From Euwallacea fornicatus (taxonomy: Eukaryota > Arthropoda > Insecta > Coleoptera > Curculionidae), in assembly GCF_040115645.1 (NCBI RefSeq), contig NC_089545.1, forward strand, positions 868,001 through 932,000: DNA of 64,000 bases, written 5' to 3'. The translations under genes were made by a program, and so were the position numbers. The notes beneath the pieces are model-generated. The model saw only the letters and a program-made list of their open reading frames with translations. It made no database searches and was not told the DNA's origin. Positions 1-10,741 of this stretch are shown here, one piece after another. Each line of letters begins with the position of its first letter. The stretch's first letter is position 1.

Positions 1-1220
1 AAGGAGAATCGTGTCACCAAGAAAAAGTTACTCTAAAAGTATTATTACTTAATTCTTACTTACTACATTCTGACTACTGTTTTAGTCTTTGAGTATTGAG
101 GATCGGAAAAGAAGGAACTTGATCGATTTTGTAATTCTTCATTATGGGCTGCAAAATTATTCTCTTTACAACATTTACTTGTGCTCTGCCGAGCGCATTC
201 ACCATTATCTAATAACAATTTTCCTCATTAACTCATACAATCGAGTTCTTCATTTTTTGTTCATATATTAAATTTTTTATTTGAAAGTTTTCTTAGCGCT
301 CTAAATCTTGTCGACGTAAAAGTAATTAGAGAATAGCATTAACCCTGTCAACGTAATATTAGCTATTTACTGATAGATTATTCTCGGTGTAAACTCAAAT
401 TATATCATTTCCGACACGATTCATTCAATAAGAAATTGTATGGAAAATGGTATGGAATCGGGAAATGATCCGAACTTCTCATTTTTTTGCTGAGAATCTG
501 AGAAATATTTAGTTGTTTTGTAAGTTTGTGCTTTAGTTCGTAGGAAACGTTGGTGCCTTGTCAACCTTTAGGTTTTAGGTATTACTTTGTTGAGGCAAAA
601 AAAAAATTAGAATTAAGTTTAATTACTTTTGGAGTTTGGAGCTAAGAAATAGATTTTTTGTTGAGATTTTAATAATTTTTAATTAAAAAGTCCTTTTTTC
701 ATTCTTTTTGTGTGTTGCTATTATCACTTATGGTCAGCTTCGTTAGCTAGTATGGTAATGTTAACCTTAAGTGAATTGTGCCTCGAAGGGTCACACATTA
801 TCTTTATTATTATTTTGCTCTTTATTTACCTCCAATTTATTAGTAACTGTTAGTTCTAAGAATTAATTTTAAGCCTTTTCTAGGATGTTACTATATCTTA
901 TACAATTTGGCTCATATCTATGTATGTTCATGTATGTATATATGTATATCTCATATCTATATACATATATTAATTTTGCTACATGTATTCCTAACATTAT
1001 GCTGGTTACCTTCCGGTGCATGTTAGTGTGTATATCTATTTTTATATTAAATGATGATTAAAAAATTAGCGTTTTGTATTTCTTTTGATTTCAAAAAATT
1101 CCAATGTTGCCACTAACTCTTCCTTTTCGGTATTTACGTTACTTTCATTAGTTTGGTTTCGGTATTAGCGGTTAAACTCCACATAGAATTTTTTTATATT
1201 AGATTTTGGGCATTCTATAG
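1..1220. other. AT-rich stretch without a supported gene
   Basis: No cassette or other gene is supported here. A run of open frame near 89-271 has a faint FLYWCH-like rhythm but lacks the W-x-C and H-x-H signatures. The stretch probably includes intron sequence upstream of the first cassettes. Confidence 0.5.
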
Positions 1221-1440
1221 AATTAGTCTACTACAGCCGAGCTGCAAAGCGTCCGCCTCTAATGACGCGCAACTACGAATATAGAATTGAAAGAAAGGTC
1301 CTTGTCAAGATCAATGGGCGTTGCCGGGTCCATAAAAGAATCTTGAACGCAAATCCAGGTTGTGCCCTTAAGGAAAAACGATAAACATAACTAATTTTGA
1401 GCGCAATCATTTGCCCACATGCAACGGGACGTCTGACAAG
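1221..1440 (+). pseudogene. Decayed FLYWCH cassette exon
   Basis: An acceptor (ctatag, AG at 1219-1220) is followed by two bases completing a GNN codon, as in the intact cassettes. The reading starts (E)LVYYSRAAKRPPLM and continues NYEYRIERK, which aligns with the first half of the FLYWCH fold. The W-x-C position reads as Gly-Arg-Cys, and a TAA stop at 1382-1384 ends the frame. In another frame just after it (about 1400-1420) the peptide RNHLP resembles the H-x-H end, so a frameshift is likely. It could still be spliced as a short terminal exon of 54 residues, but the zinc-binding set is broken. Confidence 0.6.
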
Positions 1441-1676
1441 GTTCTCTCAGTATGTGAGTTTGAAGTTTTGTCCAAAAAGGAAGGTTATTTACCAATTTTC
1501 CGCATAATACACCCATTTAGTCCAGTAATATTACTTATAGGCAATTTTCTTGTTGAACTCTAAGGTCTGTAGACCAATCTCGGCAGCTACTGCCCATCTA
1601 ACCCGTCACTTTATATAAACAACTGCTCACTTGTGTCTCAATTCCCTTGAAGCCTCTAATATTCCCAAACTTATAG

Positions 1677-1993
1677 GCATTATCTACTTCCGCAAAGGAC
1701 AAAAGCGCCCCATCATGGTGCTTGGAGAATACGAGTATAAGGTTGAACGTCAAACCACCCCTACTAACATGTGTTGGTGTTGTCTGACCAAGGAGAAAAA
1801 TAAGTGCAAGGCTCGAGTGGTCACCTTCGGTAATCACGTCGTTATTAAACGCCAAGACCACAACCACGGTCCAACTTTCAAGGGTGAATGCTCGTTGGAA
1901 TCTCGGCACGTCTTCATCAGTTACGGCAGAACCAAGAAGTCTGTGAACCGTCGCAGGCGTCACAGAGAGGTGAATTCCGGCGACAGTGACTGA
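1677..1993 (+). CDS. mod(mdg4): F1: FLYWCH zinc-finger terminal exon
   Basis: Alternative 3' exon of a mod(mdg4)-like gene. The FLYWCH domain starts directly at the junction (G|GC, Gly) as GIIYFRKG, followed by the aromatic Y19-E-Y21, W34-x-C36, C44-K-A-R and H62-N-H64, counting the split codon as residue 1. C36, C44, H62 and H64 are the expected zinc ligands. The encoded piece is 105 residues, longer than most in the array, with an Arg/Lys-rich tail (RTKKSVNRRRRH) instead of the V-x-I-I-R tail seen in most other FLYWCH cassettes. The family binds DNA or partner proteins; the Mod(mdg4) isoforms act in chromatin insulators in the nucleus. It stands alone, 15 kb before the next intact FLYWCH exon. 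No AATAAA is seen close by. Confidence 0.82.
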
Positions 1994-2889
1994 AGGGATG
2001 ATTAGGGCAAATTAGGGTTTGCTTAACCCTTCCACCCTTTGGAAAACTGTAGAAATTGTCGGTACTATACCAATTTAGTTCTAGTTCAGGTTATGTTTTG
2101 TTTTTATCTAGCAGCTTTTTTTAGTACTTTCTTCACCAGAATGCATTTGGTTTTTTCATTGATTTTCCTTAGAATTAAGCTTATACATTTTATTGTGAGT
2201 TTTCCAGTGCAGTACAGGTTATTGTAATAATTTATCTGTTCAAATATATTTCATCAACGTGGAATGGAAGAGTTTCTTTAGTCAGTTCCTTGTCGTCAAT
2301 TAATTTCCCAGAAAGTATTTGAACAGTTTTTGGAGGGTTTCCTGGGACTAACCTCATCAGTGGATAATTTCCTCCGTCTAAAACGTTGATGAACAACTAG
2401 GGACGACCCTAACCGGATCCCCTCTGCTCAAGGTCGCAGAGGCCCTTGAAATTCACTGATGCAGTCCAGGCGATTGAGAAGGGCGAAATGATGTGACAAA
2501 GTACCGACTAAAAACCGCAGATAAGTTTTAAAGATTTGGACTATTCGTTAGATACGTTGCCAAGACGCCCAATATCAAATCTTGCAGAGGACCCGGAATA
2601 TCCACTTTCAGAAAAAATTAAATCAAACATGTCCGGGGAGAGGAGCATGCAAAGGGTTCAGGAGGCATGAACTTCTCTCCGCGAACCTGGAATATTCGCA
2701 AGTTCTGGAGGTCACAAGATATTTAGAGGAAAACGCTGAGTACCGATGAATGCGTTAGGTGATCCAGGAATATCTGAACGTGTTTTGTGATTCGAAATAT
2801 CATTGATTTTAAAAAAATACTACAAGACCATAGGCTAGAAATTGTAGTTCCTACACCAGCTAAATTGAAATTTTTTACTGCATTTCCAG
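1994..2889. other. Intercassette sequence, no gene seen
   Basis: I see no domain signature, acceptor with open frame or clear repeat here. An open stretch at 2787-2889 is only the intron side of the frame that runs into P1. Confidence 0.5.
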
Positions 2890-3110
2890 ATATTCCAAGT
2901 TATCATTATGGAGTTCGTCAGAGACGCTTGTGGAATCAAGATAATATGCAGAAAGCCATAATGGATATCTTAGGAGGGCGCTTGGGTTATTTAACCGCAT
3001 CCAGATTTTATAATGTACCACGGACTACATTGTTTAGAATGTGCAATATTGTCAAAAATAATTTAAATAATAAAAGTTTTTCTAACTATATCTTGGTTGA
3101 TGTTGGATAA
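2890..3110 (+). CDS. P1: pipsqueak-type HTH terminal exon
   Basis: The exon follows ttccag (AG 2888-2889) and starts with AT, completing a GAT Asp codon, the same phase as the FLYWCH cassettes. It encodes about 73 residues. The HTH_psq core is clear: R-R-L-W-N-Q-D-N-M-Q-K-A-I near residues 11-23, G-R-L-G-Y-L-T-A-S-R-F-Y near 28-39 and N-V-P-R-T-T-L-F-R-M-C-N near 40-51. The family binds DNA through this helix-turn-helix, typically in BTB-psq proteins. The TAA stop is at 3108-3110. It is the first of three similar exons and the most diverged (Leu-Gly-Tyr-Leu where the others have Leu-Arg-Ala). That it is an exon of the same gene is inferred from phase and position. Confidence 0.75.
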
Positions 3111-3153
3111 TTAAGGAGAGTATATCGAACTCAAACGTTAAAATTGTAAAAAG

Positions 3154-3199
<46 letters not shown>

Positions 3200-3576
3200 C
3201 AAGGAGGGCTTGGAAGTGGTAGCTCTTAGTCCACATTCGTTGAAACAAATTGTGTTGGTTCTTTCTTCTTCCTGCCGACTCACTGATCACCGAAGCGGTT
3301 CTTTGTGCAAATTACCGCTTTCCAAGAGAATCCACGGGCCGTCAGTAAATATTTTCCATCAGGAAGCAACTTCGATTAATGAATAGTAAGTAATGCCGGT
3401 TAGTAATAGTTTTTTGTCTTAATCCGATTAGTACAGGCCCAAAACTGAAAATGTGACGATGATATTTATAATGATTGAGTGACAAACTCCCTATCCAAAA
3501 CTGAATTCTAATTGACTTTAGAAAGGCACTACATCACTAAAAATCGATATATTTTTCACTTTACATTAATTTTCAG
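3111..3576. other. Intercassette sequence with CT microsatellite
   Basis: Apart from the CT repeat at 3157-3194 I see no coding signature. The end provides the pyrimidine tract of the P2 acceptor. Confidence 0.5.
3157..3194. repeat. (CT)n microsatellite
   Basis: About 19 uninterrupted CT units, ending where a G breaks the run. Confidence 0.95.
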
Positions 3577-3761
3577 TTTACCAAACTTATCAAGGGCGAC
3601 GTGCGTGGAACCAAGAGAATATGCAAAAAGCCATAGTAGAGGTCATTGCTGGTCGTCTGGGATTGAGGGCAGCGTCCAGATGGTACAACGTACCACGTAC
3701 TACTTTGTATAGAATGTGCAATGTTACAAAGAATACTTTGAGTAACAAAAAGAGTTGTTAG
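3577..3761 (+). CDS. P2: pipsqueak-type HTH terminal exon
   Basis: Starts after ttttcag (AG 3575-3576) with TT, completing a GTT Val codon. It encodes 61 residues to a TAG at 3759-3761. The psq HTH is complete: R-R-A-W-N-Q-E-N-M-Q-K-A-I (residues 8-20), A-G-R-L-G-L-R-A-A-S-R-W-Y-N (25-38) and V-P-R-T-T-L-Y-R-M-C-N-V (39-50). The alternation of a conserved Trp, the A-S-R turn and the V-P-x-T-T-L-Y-R recognition-helix pattern is typical of the family. Only about a dozen residues follow the domain. It is very similar to P3 and so probably arose by local duplication. Confidence 0.78.
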
Positions 3762-3877
3762 GAACACTGTGATGATGTTTTAGTTTAATTTTAGTAAACA
3801 AATGAAGTACCTTAAAGTTTAAACATTTAGGGAAAGTTGGAATATTGCAAGTAGTTGCAGGTTGTGACGGTAATAGC

Positions 3878-3903
3878 TTTATTTATTTATTTATTTATTT
3901 ATT
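3878..3903. repeat. (ATTT)n microsatellite
   Basis: Six and a half tetranucleotide units in a row. Confidence 0.9.
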
Positions 3904-4030
3904 CTTATATTCCGGCATAAAATTAGTCACTTGTTTGCGATTATTTCATTTATTCGGTTGGCACATTGACTCGATTTAAGAACGAAATATGTCTCATTCC
4001 ATTTGAGCACAAATTGAGTTTCATATTTAG

Positions 4031-4411
4031 GGCCGGTTTTCGAAGTTCCAGAAGAGCGTCCACATAAGCATCATGATGCGACGGGTTCAGACGTGTTTCA
4101 GGAATTTTAAAGCAGGCGTTACCGTCCAAATTTTTAGCTCTCCCGGTGAACAGCAAGAACTATTTGAGATTGAACGCTCGTATTTACTGGACATGATTCA
4201 CGTGAAGCTCGAATACCAGTCGAAATCGTGTTTCTATGTATTTCCCCGAAGTTTTCAACTTCGTCTTTCAATGACCGATGAAGGCCTAAACTTCGACTCT
4301 CCCCAAAAAACGCTGGAAAGAATGCGCGTTCTTTGGAAAATATTTACTGAAGAGACAAAAGAGCTCAAAGCGAAGTTAAGAGAATTTACTAGATTTTATA
4401 TAGGGTGTTAG
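4031..4411 (+). other. Open frame of unknown status
   Basis: The frame is open from after a TAG at 4028-4030 to a TAG at 4409-4411, with ATG codons at 4073 and 4076 (112 residues from the first). The C-terminal half is charged and helical-looking (PQKTLERMRVLWKIF, then KELKAKLREF). I do not recognise a domain. The possible acceptors (ttccag before about 4051, ttttag before about 4138) do not give the array phase in this frame. It could be a fragment of an unrelated gene or mobile element, or chance. Confidence 0.25.
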
Positions 4412-4816
4412 TTCGGCATGTAAACAAACTTTAACGAATGCATTTTCCGCTTATTTTACGACAAAAAGTTCATAGCAACGGAGAACGGCAAATGCCTTAT
4501 TAGCCGCACGCAGGGCGCGAAATGTACTCTTTTGGATATTTCGTTTAGTTTTTTAGACATTTTTCTCAAATTCGCAACATCGATTAGTTTTCAGGGCTCA
4601 CGTTGTTAGATATATAAAATAGTTGTGAGAATTCACAGAAGCATATTTTTTTAGACTTGACATCCCCATTTTCCACCCCAATTTTCTCCCTGAGGTATGC
4701 TTATATGGTTTTTTTTTGTCTTGAAATGAGCTGGATATTGGCTTTCCAGAGTTTGCCTGTACACCTAATTAAAATGTACCGCATATTTAGTCCGATCTCT
4801 TTTATGGAATTTTCAG

Positions 4817-5007
4817 GAAACTCCGCTTGTCAAGTGCGCCAGAGACGTGCGTGGAACCACGAGAATATGAAAAAAGCCATAGTGGAAGTTATAGCGGGTC
4901 GAATGAGATTGCGAGCAGCATCCAGATTCTTCAACGTACCGACTACAACTTTATATAGGATGTGCAATGTTACCAGAACAAATTTAAGTAAAAAGAGGAG
5001 TTTTTGA
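4817..5007 (+). CDS. P3: pipsqueak-type HTH terminal exon
   Basis: Starts after ttttcag (AG 4815-4816) with GA, completing a Gly codon. It encodes 63 residues to a TGA at 5005-5007. The HTH reads R-Q-R-R-A-W-N-H-E-N-M-K-K-A-I, then A-G-R-M-R-L-R-A-A-S-R-F-F-N and V-P-T-T-T-L-Y-R-M-C-N. It differs from P2 mainly in the turn (R-M-R-L) and in Thr for Arg after V-P, so base preference may differ. The tail is short and basic (SKKRSF). It closes the psq block before the recombinase-like cassettes begin. Confidence 0.78.
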
Positions 5008-5566
5008 AACCAGTGTTTAGCTTTAGTCAGCAGAACGTGTCAGTCTTCATCTTGATCCTGAAAAGTATTGTCAATGTCGCAGTTGGGGAGGGAATCGAAA
5101 CGCAACGTTTTCCGTTTCAAAATCATTTCACCACCCAACTTTTTTAATGATCAATGCGCCGCTGATTGAGATTAAGATTATTTAGGCTTTATTGTCAGAT
5201 CATGATTATCTTGGTCCAGTAAATAAGCAAATTATCCAGCCTTTGATTTATTGATCTAGACCTATAGGAGTGGCCGGGCGCATTTAGTCCACATATTTAG
5301 ACCTGCTAGGGAATTTTTATGGAAATTTGACTCCTAGAGCAGTTATTTCGTTCGATTAATTGATTTCTGTTCCACCTGACGAGAGATGATTTCAACTTAT
5401 AGAAAGAACATTTTTCGCGGAATGAACGGATTCACAGGACCCTCGTGCCTCAAACATCGTCTTGTCACAGTTTTAAAAAATCCTTAGATTTGCCCACTCC
5501 CCAAACTATAAAACATTCCTCACTTCCAGTTTCTGGAGCAGTAATTCAGAGCCATCCTTCTTTCAG
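5008..5566. other. Intercassette sequence, no gene seen
   Basis: No domain signature. The last bases are the pyrimidine-rich acceptor region of Y1. Confidence 0.5.
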
Positions 5567-6320
5567 ATAAAACTTCAATAGTTATTCCAAAAGGAAGGCG
5601 CTACCAAGCCGAATACAATAGATTCGTACATTGGTGCACCATACAAAATATAGAATCGTACACTGAGGATGTAATTTTAAGATATTTCGAAGAAATGTCC
5701 CAAACCTACAGTTGCTCTTCCCTATGGGTGTTTTATAGCATGTTGAAATGCACCCTTCTAAGGTACCACAACGTCAGCATGGAGACGTTCACGAAGTTGC
5801 GTAGTTTCCTGAAGGGAATAGCTAGAGATCCCCATTCTAAGAAATACAAGAGCTTCACTGATGAGGAGTTTGAGAGGTTTCTCGTCGAAGCCCCCGACAG
5901 TACATACCTGGCCACAAAGGTAAGTTCTTAATGTTATTTTCTCGGTGGATAACTTTATGTCATGGTTCATTGAAGGTGGCTTTAATCCTCGGACGGGTAG
6001 GTCGTTGTCGCAGAGGTCAACTTCGAGCCCTCACTATTGAAGATTTTCAAGATTTCGGAAAGGCTATGCTAGTGAATGTGCCCGCTGATGATAAAACGAA
6101 ATTCCCACGTCAGTTTACTGTAGCTGGGCATCATTATGAATATTGTAAAATGTACACGGATCTTCGTCCTAATAATGCATCTTCAAATGCCTTTTTTCTT
6201 AATTACCAAAACGGCAGATGTACCGTTCAGAATATCGGAGTCAACAAGCTGGGCACCATGGTCAAACAAGTTGCCCAGTTTCTTAATGTTTCGGAACCAG
6301 AATTGTATCGATTTTTCTAG
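5567..6320 (+). CDS. Y1: tyrosine-recombinase-like cassette, truncated C-terminus
   Basis: Two exons, 5567-5919 and 5976-6320, separated by a 56-bp phase-0 intron (AAG|gtaagt ... gaag|GTG). The first exon starts with AT, completing an Asp codon. Exon 1 encodes the helical core-binding half (F-V-H-W-C, S-L-W-V-F-Y-S-M-L-K). Exon 2 encodes the recombinase catalytic-fold half with the Arg-I box G-R-C-R-R-G-Q-L and the L-R-P, F-F-L-N-Y-Q-N-G-R-C-T-V-Q-N-I-G segments. The normal end (YTG-x-SFRRS) is missing: the frame stops at TAG 6318-6320. Just downstream, out of frame, bases 6313-6350 still resemble the SFRRS...KAI end of Y2. It is the most diverged class A member. It may bind DNA but cannot catalyse recombination. 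Confidence 0.75.
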
Positions 6321-8685
6321 TTTTCTTTAGCTTGCATCGAAGGCTATATGGTAGATATCGATACCGCTCATTTGTACACATATAACATATTTTTGTAACG
6401 TACCTAGGTACTCCTACATATATATCATATCAAAACGCAAGTAACTTTTTGCGGTTTAGTGTCTTTACTCTTTGACCAAATTCTGCCATCTTGCTGTTTA
6501 CGCAATTCTTGTTCCGTCCACGTAAGCAAAATGTAGAAGTTTGGTGATAGTTAGGTAGTAAGTGGCACTTTGGTCATATTTTCCTTTATGTTTTCCTAGT
6601 CAGCTGCTGAGTACCGGTCATATTATTCCGGTAAATTAATGTGAATTATTGGCAGTCTTTGTGATGGAATTTCATTGTGTAATTTATGTTTTCCTGAAAT
6701 CGGGGAATAAGCTACGAATTCTTGTGAAATTCTAAAATTTGTAAATATTTTCTATAAATTTATTATACAATTCATACTAGCAAGCACCTTACTTAAGAAT
6801 CTAAATTTGCGAATTAATCTATGAGCCTTTTGTATTCTATGTACAGTCACGAATACTATAGGATCACTAACATCCGTTAGTTTACTGTCGCGAAACTACA
6901 ATTTCGTCATTCCATAAAGAGATTCATTTACTTGACAACTTGTTGCCCCCACTATAACTAAAAAAAAATAATAAATATAACGCAAGTTTCCCCACTTAAC
7001 TCCTCCTCACTTTAAGCCCTGCCAGACTCCTCATTGGGTGAAGAAGAACCCTTTCAGACGCTCGATTTCAGAAGCCAGTTCCTGTCATTCTCGATTTTGA
7101 AAATTTGAGAATTTGAGAAATTGAATTTGAAATTTGAGAAGTCGTCGTGAATTGAGAGTAGTAATTTCGCTCCCGATTCACGTCCCTGTGATTCACGGTA
7201 GGTCGTGTTCCCACGTGCATTCAAACGTTCGACTTCTCAACGCCATGGAAGCTTAAGAAGTGGAAGAATCTTTCTGACGATTTTATATGTATTTTATGAA
7301 TCATATAATGAATGATATTAAACGACACGTTTTTCAAGATTTTATAGGTGCAAACCTGAAAAATACTAGAAGTTTATGAAGATGAAAGGTAAATGATCGA
7401 ATTCTATAAGATTCTATGATTGATGTTGAAGGATGTTTCTTCAGATGTAAATAAACGATAACGTTTTATTGTATTCTTTATTTGATTTGGTCGTTGGATC
7501 GAATTGGTTTTATATTTCAAGAGTTTTAGAGACGTAAATTCTGCTCAAGAATATTTCCGGATTTTAACAACTTTAACACGCCCAGGGGTTTTTGGATAGC
7601 AGAACGAGTTCCTTTGGATTTCTCTGAAACTTGTTAGATCGAAAAAATATTCCAGGATGTTTAGGAATTTTAGGCAGTTTTCGTTAAACCTGCCCGATAA
7701 TCGACGATTTTAGCGCGGTTCGGCGTGCTCCGCACGGCCTTCATAAAGCATGCGTTTGCTCCGCTGCGCGTCGCGTTTTCTCATATATGGCTAAATAGTA
7801 CAAGAATATGGCGCGAGCTTCTTATACGTTTATAACACACAGGTAATTATCTGATTTACCTCGGAATATCTGAACGAAGAGCCCGCGAACGTCTCATATT
7901 CCTGTATCGAGGACGGGTTTCTGCTGATTTCTGAGGGTTTCCAAATTTGAATGTTTCTTGAGCGGCTTTAACTCAAAATTTTCAAGAAACTGACCTTTAA
8001 GCGTAAAGAATTTAAGTTTATATCGGGAGACCGTAACGGTCATTGTTTTAAATATTTATAGTCCAATTTTTTAGCTATATAGGTATAGTTATGCCTTAAT
8101 TTATTATTCATTGGGTAGCATTATGCGCTATTGGAAATTTCACCGCAGTGTTTGTCGCCTTTTATGTTAAGTTAATATGGTAATTGTAGAAATATAATGT
8201 GGTATATAAAATCAGCAAAAACAATTATGCCTATTATTGCCGACAGGAAAACCCAACCAACTCGTTTCTGGAACGAACTCAGAACTAGTCTGGAGTTAGG
8301 AGGTAGATTCTAGAATTTATTCGAGCATTGAGAACAGAGAAAACTTATAAACGAAAAAATTATTTTAGAGTTGATTGAAAGGTCGATCGTGGTCATGATC
8401 AGTCGGTTTCCAGCATTTTGTGCGAGTGTGATTCGAGCAGGGCTCGGTATCAAATTCATGATCCGTTTCTGTTCGAACCAACGTTATCAAGTTTGCTTTG
8501 TTGCCTTTAACTCCCACAGAATTTTCCGCATCCCAACTGGTCATTTACTGATGTCTTTATACCGCTTTCCGCATTTTTGAAAATTTTCATTGCATGAGAC
8601 GCTAGTCTAAATAACTATTGTGTTCTAGGCCCATATACCAGTACGACCGCTGCTTTGTATATGTATAATCTTCTCTTTTTTTTAG
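6321..8685. other. 2.4-kb intercassette stretch
   Basis: The first 30 bases are a decayed end of Y1. The rest shows no gene I can support. There is a GA/TTTGAGAA-rich patch near 7090-7140 and a short GC-rich patch near 7710-7785 (gcgcggttcggcgtgctccg) of unknown origin. Confidence 0.5.
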
Positions 8686-9483
8686 ATTATGTAACTGAAC
8701 TAAATTCATTACCAGAAAAATCTCGAAAAAAGTATGAGCTGGTCTATAAGAATTTTATGGATTGGTGTGCATCCAAAGATTTCGATACATACACCGAGGA
8801 TGTGGTTTTCAAATACTTTGAGGATCTCGCTGTGACGTATAGCTCTTCAACCATGTGGGTGTATTATTCGATGTTGAGGAGCACTCTGATTATTAACAAC
8901 AACATAAACATAGAAAAATATCATAAATTACGCACTTTTCTTAAAATTAAGTCCAAGGGCTATCAGGGCAAAAAATCCAAGCTGTTTACACAGGAGGAGA
9001 TTGATAGGTTCATATTTGAAGCTCCTGACCAAACTTATCTGGCTACCAAGGTGGGTATACCAAACTAAATGATCGCGTAATTAAAGTAATGTTTCATTGA
9101 AGGTTGCGATAATTTTTGGTATAATGGGCGCTTGCCGTACCAACGAGCTGCACGCAATAACCACCGACGATATTCAGGATTTCGGCACTGCCATGATGGT
9201 CTCAATTCCCAGCCAATCTTCCAAGGTGATTCCTCGTCAATTTACCATAACCGGGGCCTATTATCAGTATTGTGCTAACTACATGCAACTGCGGCCAGAT
9301 AATTCGTTGTCGAAGGCATTTTTCCTTAACTACCAAAAGGGGAAATGTACAGTTCAGCATATCGGTATCAATAAGTTTGGTGCTATGGGGAAGGAGATTG
9401 CCGGGTTCTTGAATCTCGCAGATCCGCACATGTATACCGGATATAGTTTTCGTAGGTCTACTACTTTTAAGGCTATTAGATGA
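8686..9483 (+). CDS. Y2: tyrosine-recombinase-like cassette, class A
   Basis: Exons 8686-9050 and 9103-9483 with a 52-bp phase-0 intron. The junction codon is G|AT (Asp), starting DYVTELNSLPEKSRKKYE. The 248-residue piece has a SAM-like core-binding half (V-Y-K-N-F-M-D-W-C, then S-T-M-W-V-Y-Y-S-M-L-R-S-T-L) and a catalytic-fold half. Arg-I is present (G-A-C-R-T-N-E-L). The H-x-x-R box reads Y-S-F-R, so His is replaced by Tyr while Arg-II is kept. The chain ends FKAIR, leaving no room for the catalytic Tyr. The family is Crypton/DUF3504-like recombinase domains; role as a binding module is inferred. A poly(A) signal follows at 9487-9492. Confidence 0.87.
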
Positions 9484-9486
9484 GGA

Positions 9487-9492
9487 AATAAA
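9487..9492 (+). terminator. Poly(A) signal of Y2
   Basis: AATAAA three bases after the Y2 stop codon; the same placement occurs in Y3. Confidence 0.6.
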
Positions 9493-9931
9493 TGGAACTG
9501 TTATATCAAATCAAAAAGTTGATTTTGACTGCGGCTTGAAGGTATGAGAATCGAGGGAAGGTACTTAGACGTAGACTGCCCTACTCGTGGGAAAAGTGCC
9601 ACTTTTTGTGCTAGCGGCAGAATATACTATTTTCTAATGTTACAGTACGTTGAAGAGATGTAAAAAAATTGATGAAATTTGGACTTGTTAGAAATAGAAT
9701 TGGACCGACCGTTGTTGTTGCGCCGGGTCCACTGGTTTAGTTACGTTAGGAAATTGATTTCGTTACGAAATGAATCGCGTTTAGTCATCGTGTGCGATTA
9801 AGAAAACGATAATATTCAAATTATAGAAAAAAGATTGTTCTGCCAATATTAATGGATTTTTTTCCATTTTGAAAACGAGCATTTTTAACGAACTTCGCGC
9901 AATTTCAGAAGCTAAAATCTTCCTTTTTTAG
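9493..9931. other. Intercassette sequence, Y2 to Y3
   Basis: The first 60 bases match the Y3 3' flank, so the duplication included the 3' UTR. A copy of the palindromic GATTTCGTTACGAAATGAATC motif lies near 9756-9776. Nothing else is seen. Confidence 0.6.
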
Positions 9932-10732
9932 ATTATCTAACAGAGCTAAATTCATTACCAGAAAAATCTAGAAAAAAATATGAACAGGTCTATAAGTATT
10001 TTATGGATTGGTGTGCATCGAAGGGCTTCGATACATACACGGAGGACGTAGTATTGAAATACTTTGAGGATCTAGCTGTGACGTATAGCTCTTCGAGCAT
10101 GTCGGTGTACTACTCGATGCTGAGGAGCACTCTAATAATCAACAATAACATAAACATAGAATCGTATAATAAAGTGCGCACTTTTCTTAAAATTAAGTCC
10201 AAGGGATACAAAGGGAAAAAGTCGAAGCTGTTCACCCACGAAGAGATCGACAAGTTCATATTTGAAGCTCCAGACGAAATTTATCTTGCTACCAAGGTGG
10301 GTATAAAACTCCCTTGTTGGGGCAACGAAATTGATATATTTATAATTGAAGGTTGCAATGATCTTTGGTATCATGGGTGCTTGTCGCACGAATGAGTTGC
10401 ACGCAATAACCACCGATGATGTCCGGGATTTCGGTACTGCCATGATGGTCTCAATTCCAAGTCAGTCTTCCAAAGTGATTCCTCGTCAATTTACCATAAC
10501 CGGTGCTTATTATCAGTATTGCGCTAATTACATGAAAATGAGGCCAGATAATTCAGTGTCTAAGTCGTTTTTCCTGAACTACCAAAAGGGCAAATGTACA
10601 GTTCAGAACATCGGTATTCATAAGATTGGTGCCATGGGGAAGGAGATAGCTAGGTTCTTGAATCTAGCGGATCCGCACATGTATACCGGATATAGTTTTC
10701 GTAGGTCTACTACTTTTAAGGCTATTAGATGA
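9932..10732 (+). CDS. Y3: tyrosine-recombinase-like cassette, class A
   Basis: Exons 9932-10296 and 10352-10732 with a 55-bp phase-0 intron; G|AT junction (Asp). Closely similar to Y2 along all 248 residues, with scattered changes (for example V-Y-K-Y-F-M-D-W-C and S-S-M-S-V-Y-Y-S). Arg-I (G-A-C-R-T-N-E-L) and Arg-II (Y-S-F-R-R-S) are present; the His position is Tyr; no terminal Tyr domain. The similarity extends into the 3' UTR, so Y2 and Y3 are a recent tandem duplicate. Poly(A) signal at 10736-10741. Confidence 0.87.
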
Positions 10733-10735
10733 GCA

Positions 10736-10741
10736 AATAAA
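10736..10741 (+). terminator. Poly(A) signal of Y3
   Basis: AATAAA three bases after the stop codon, in sequence shared with the Y2 3' flank. Confidence 0.6.

Larger units (their letters stand above)
3762..4816. other. Intercassette sequence with ATTT repeat and an unassigned open frame
   Basis: Holds an (ATTT)n run at 3878-3903 and an open frame at 4031-4411 listed separately. Nothing else is recognised. Confidence 0.5.

Noticed and set aside
89..271. Possible FLYWCH-like peptide (IEDRKRRNLIDFVILHYGL)
   Set aside because: No W-x-C, second Cys or H-x-H, and the upstream acceptor in array phase meets a stop after three codons.
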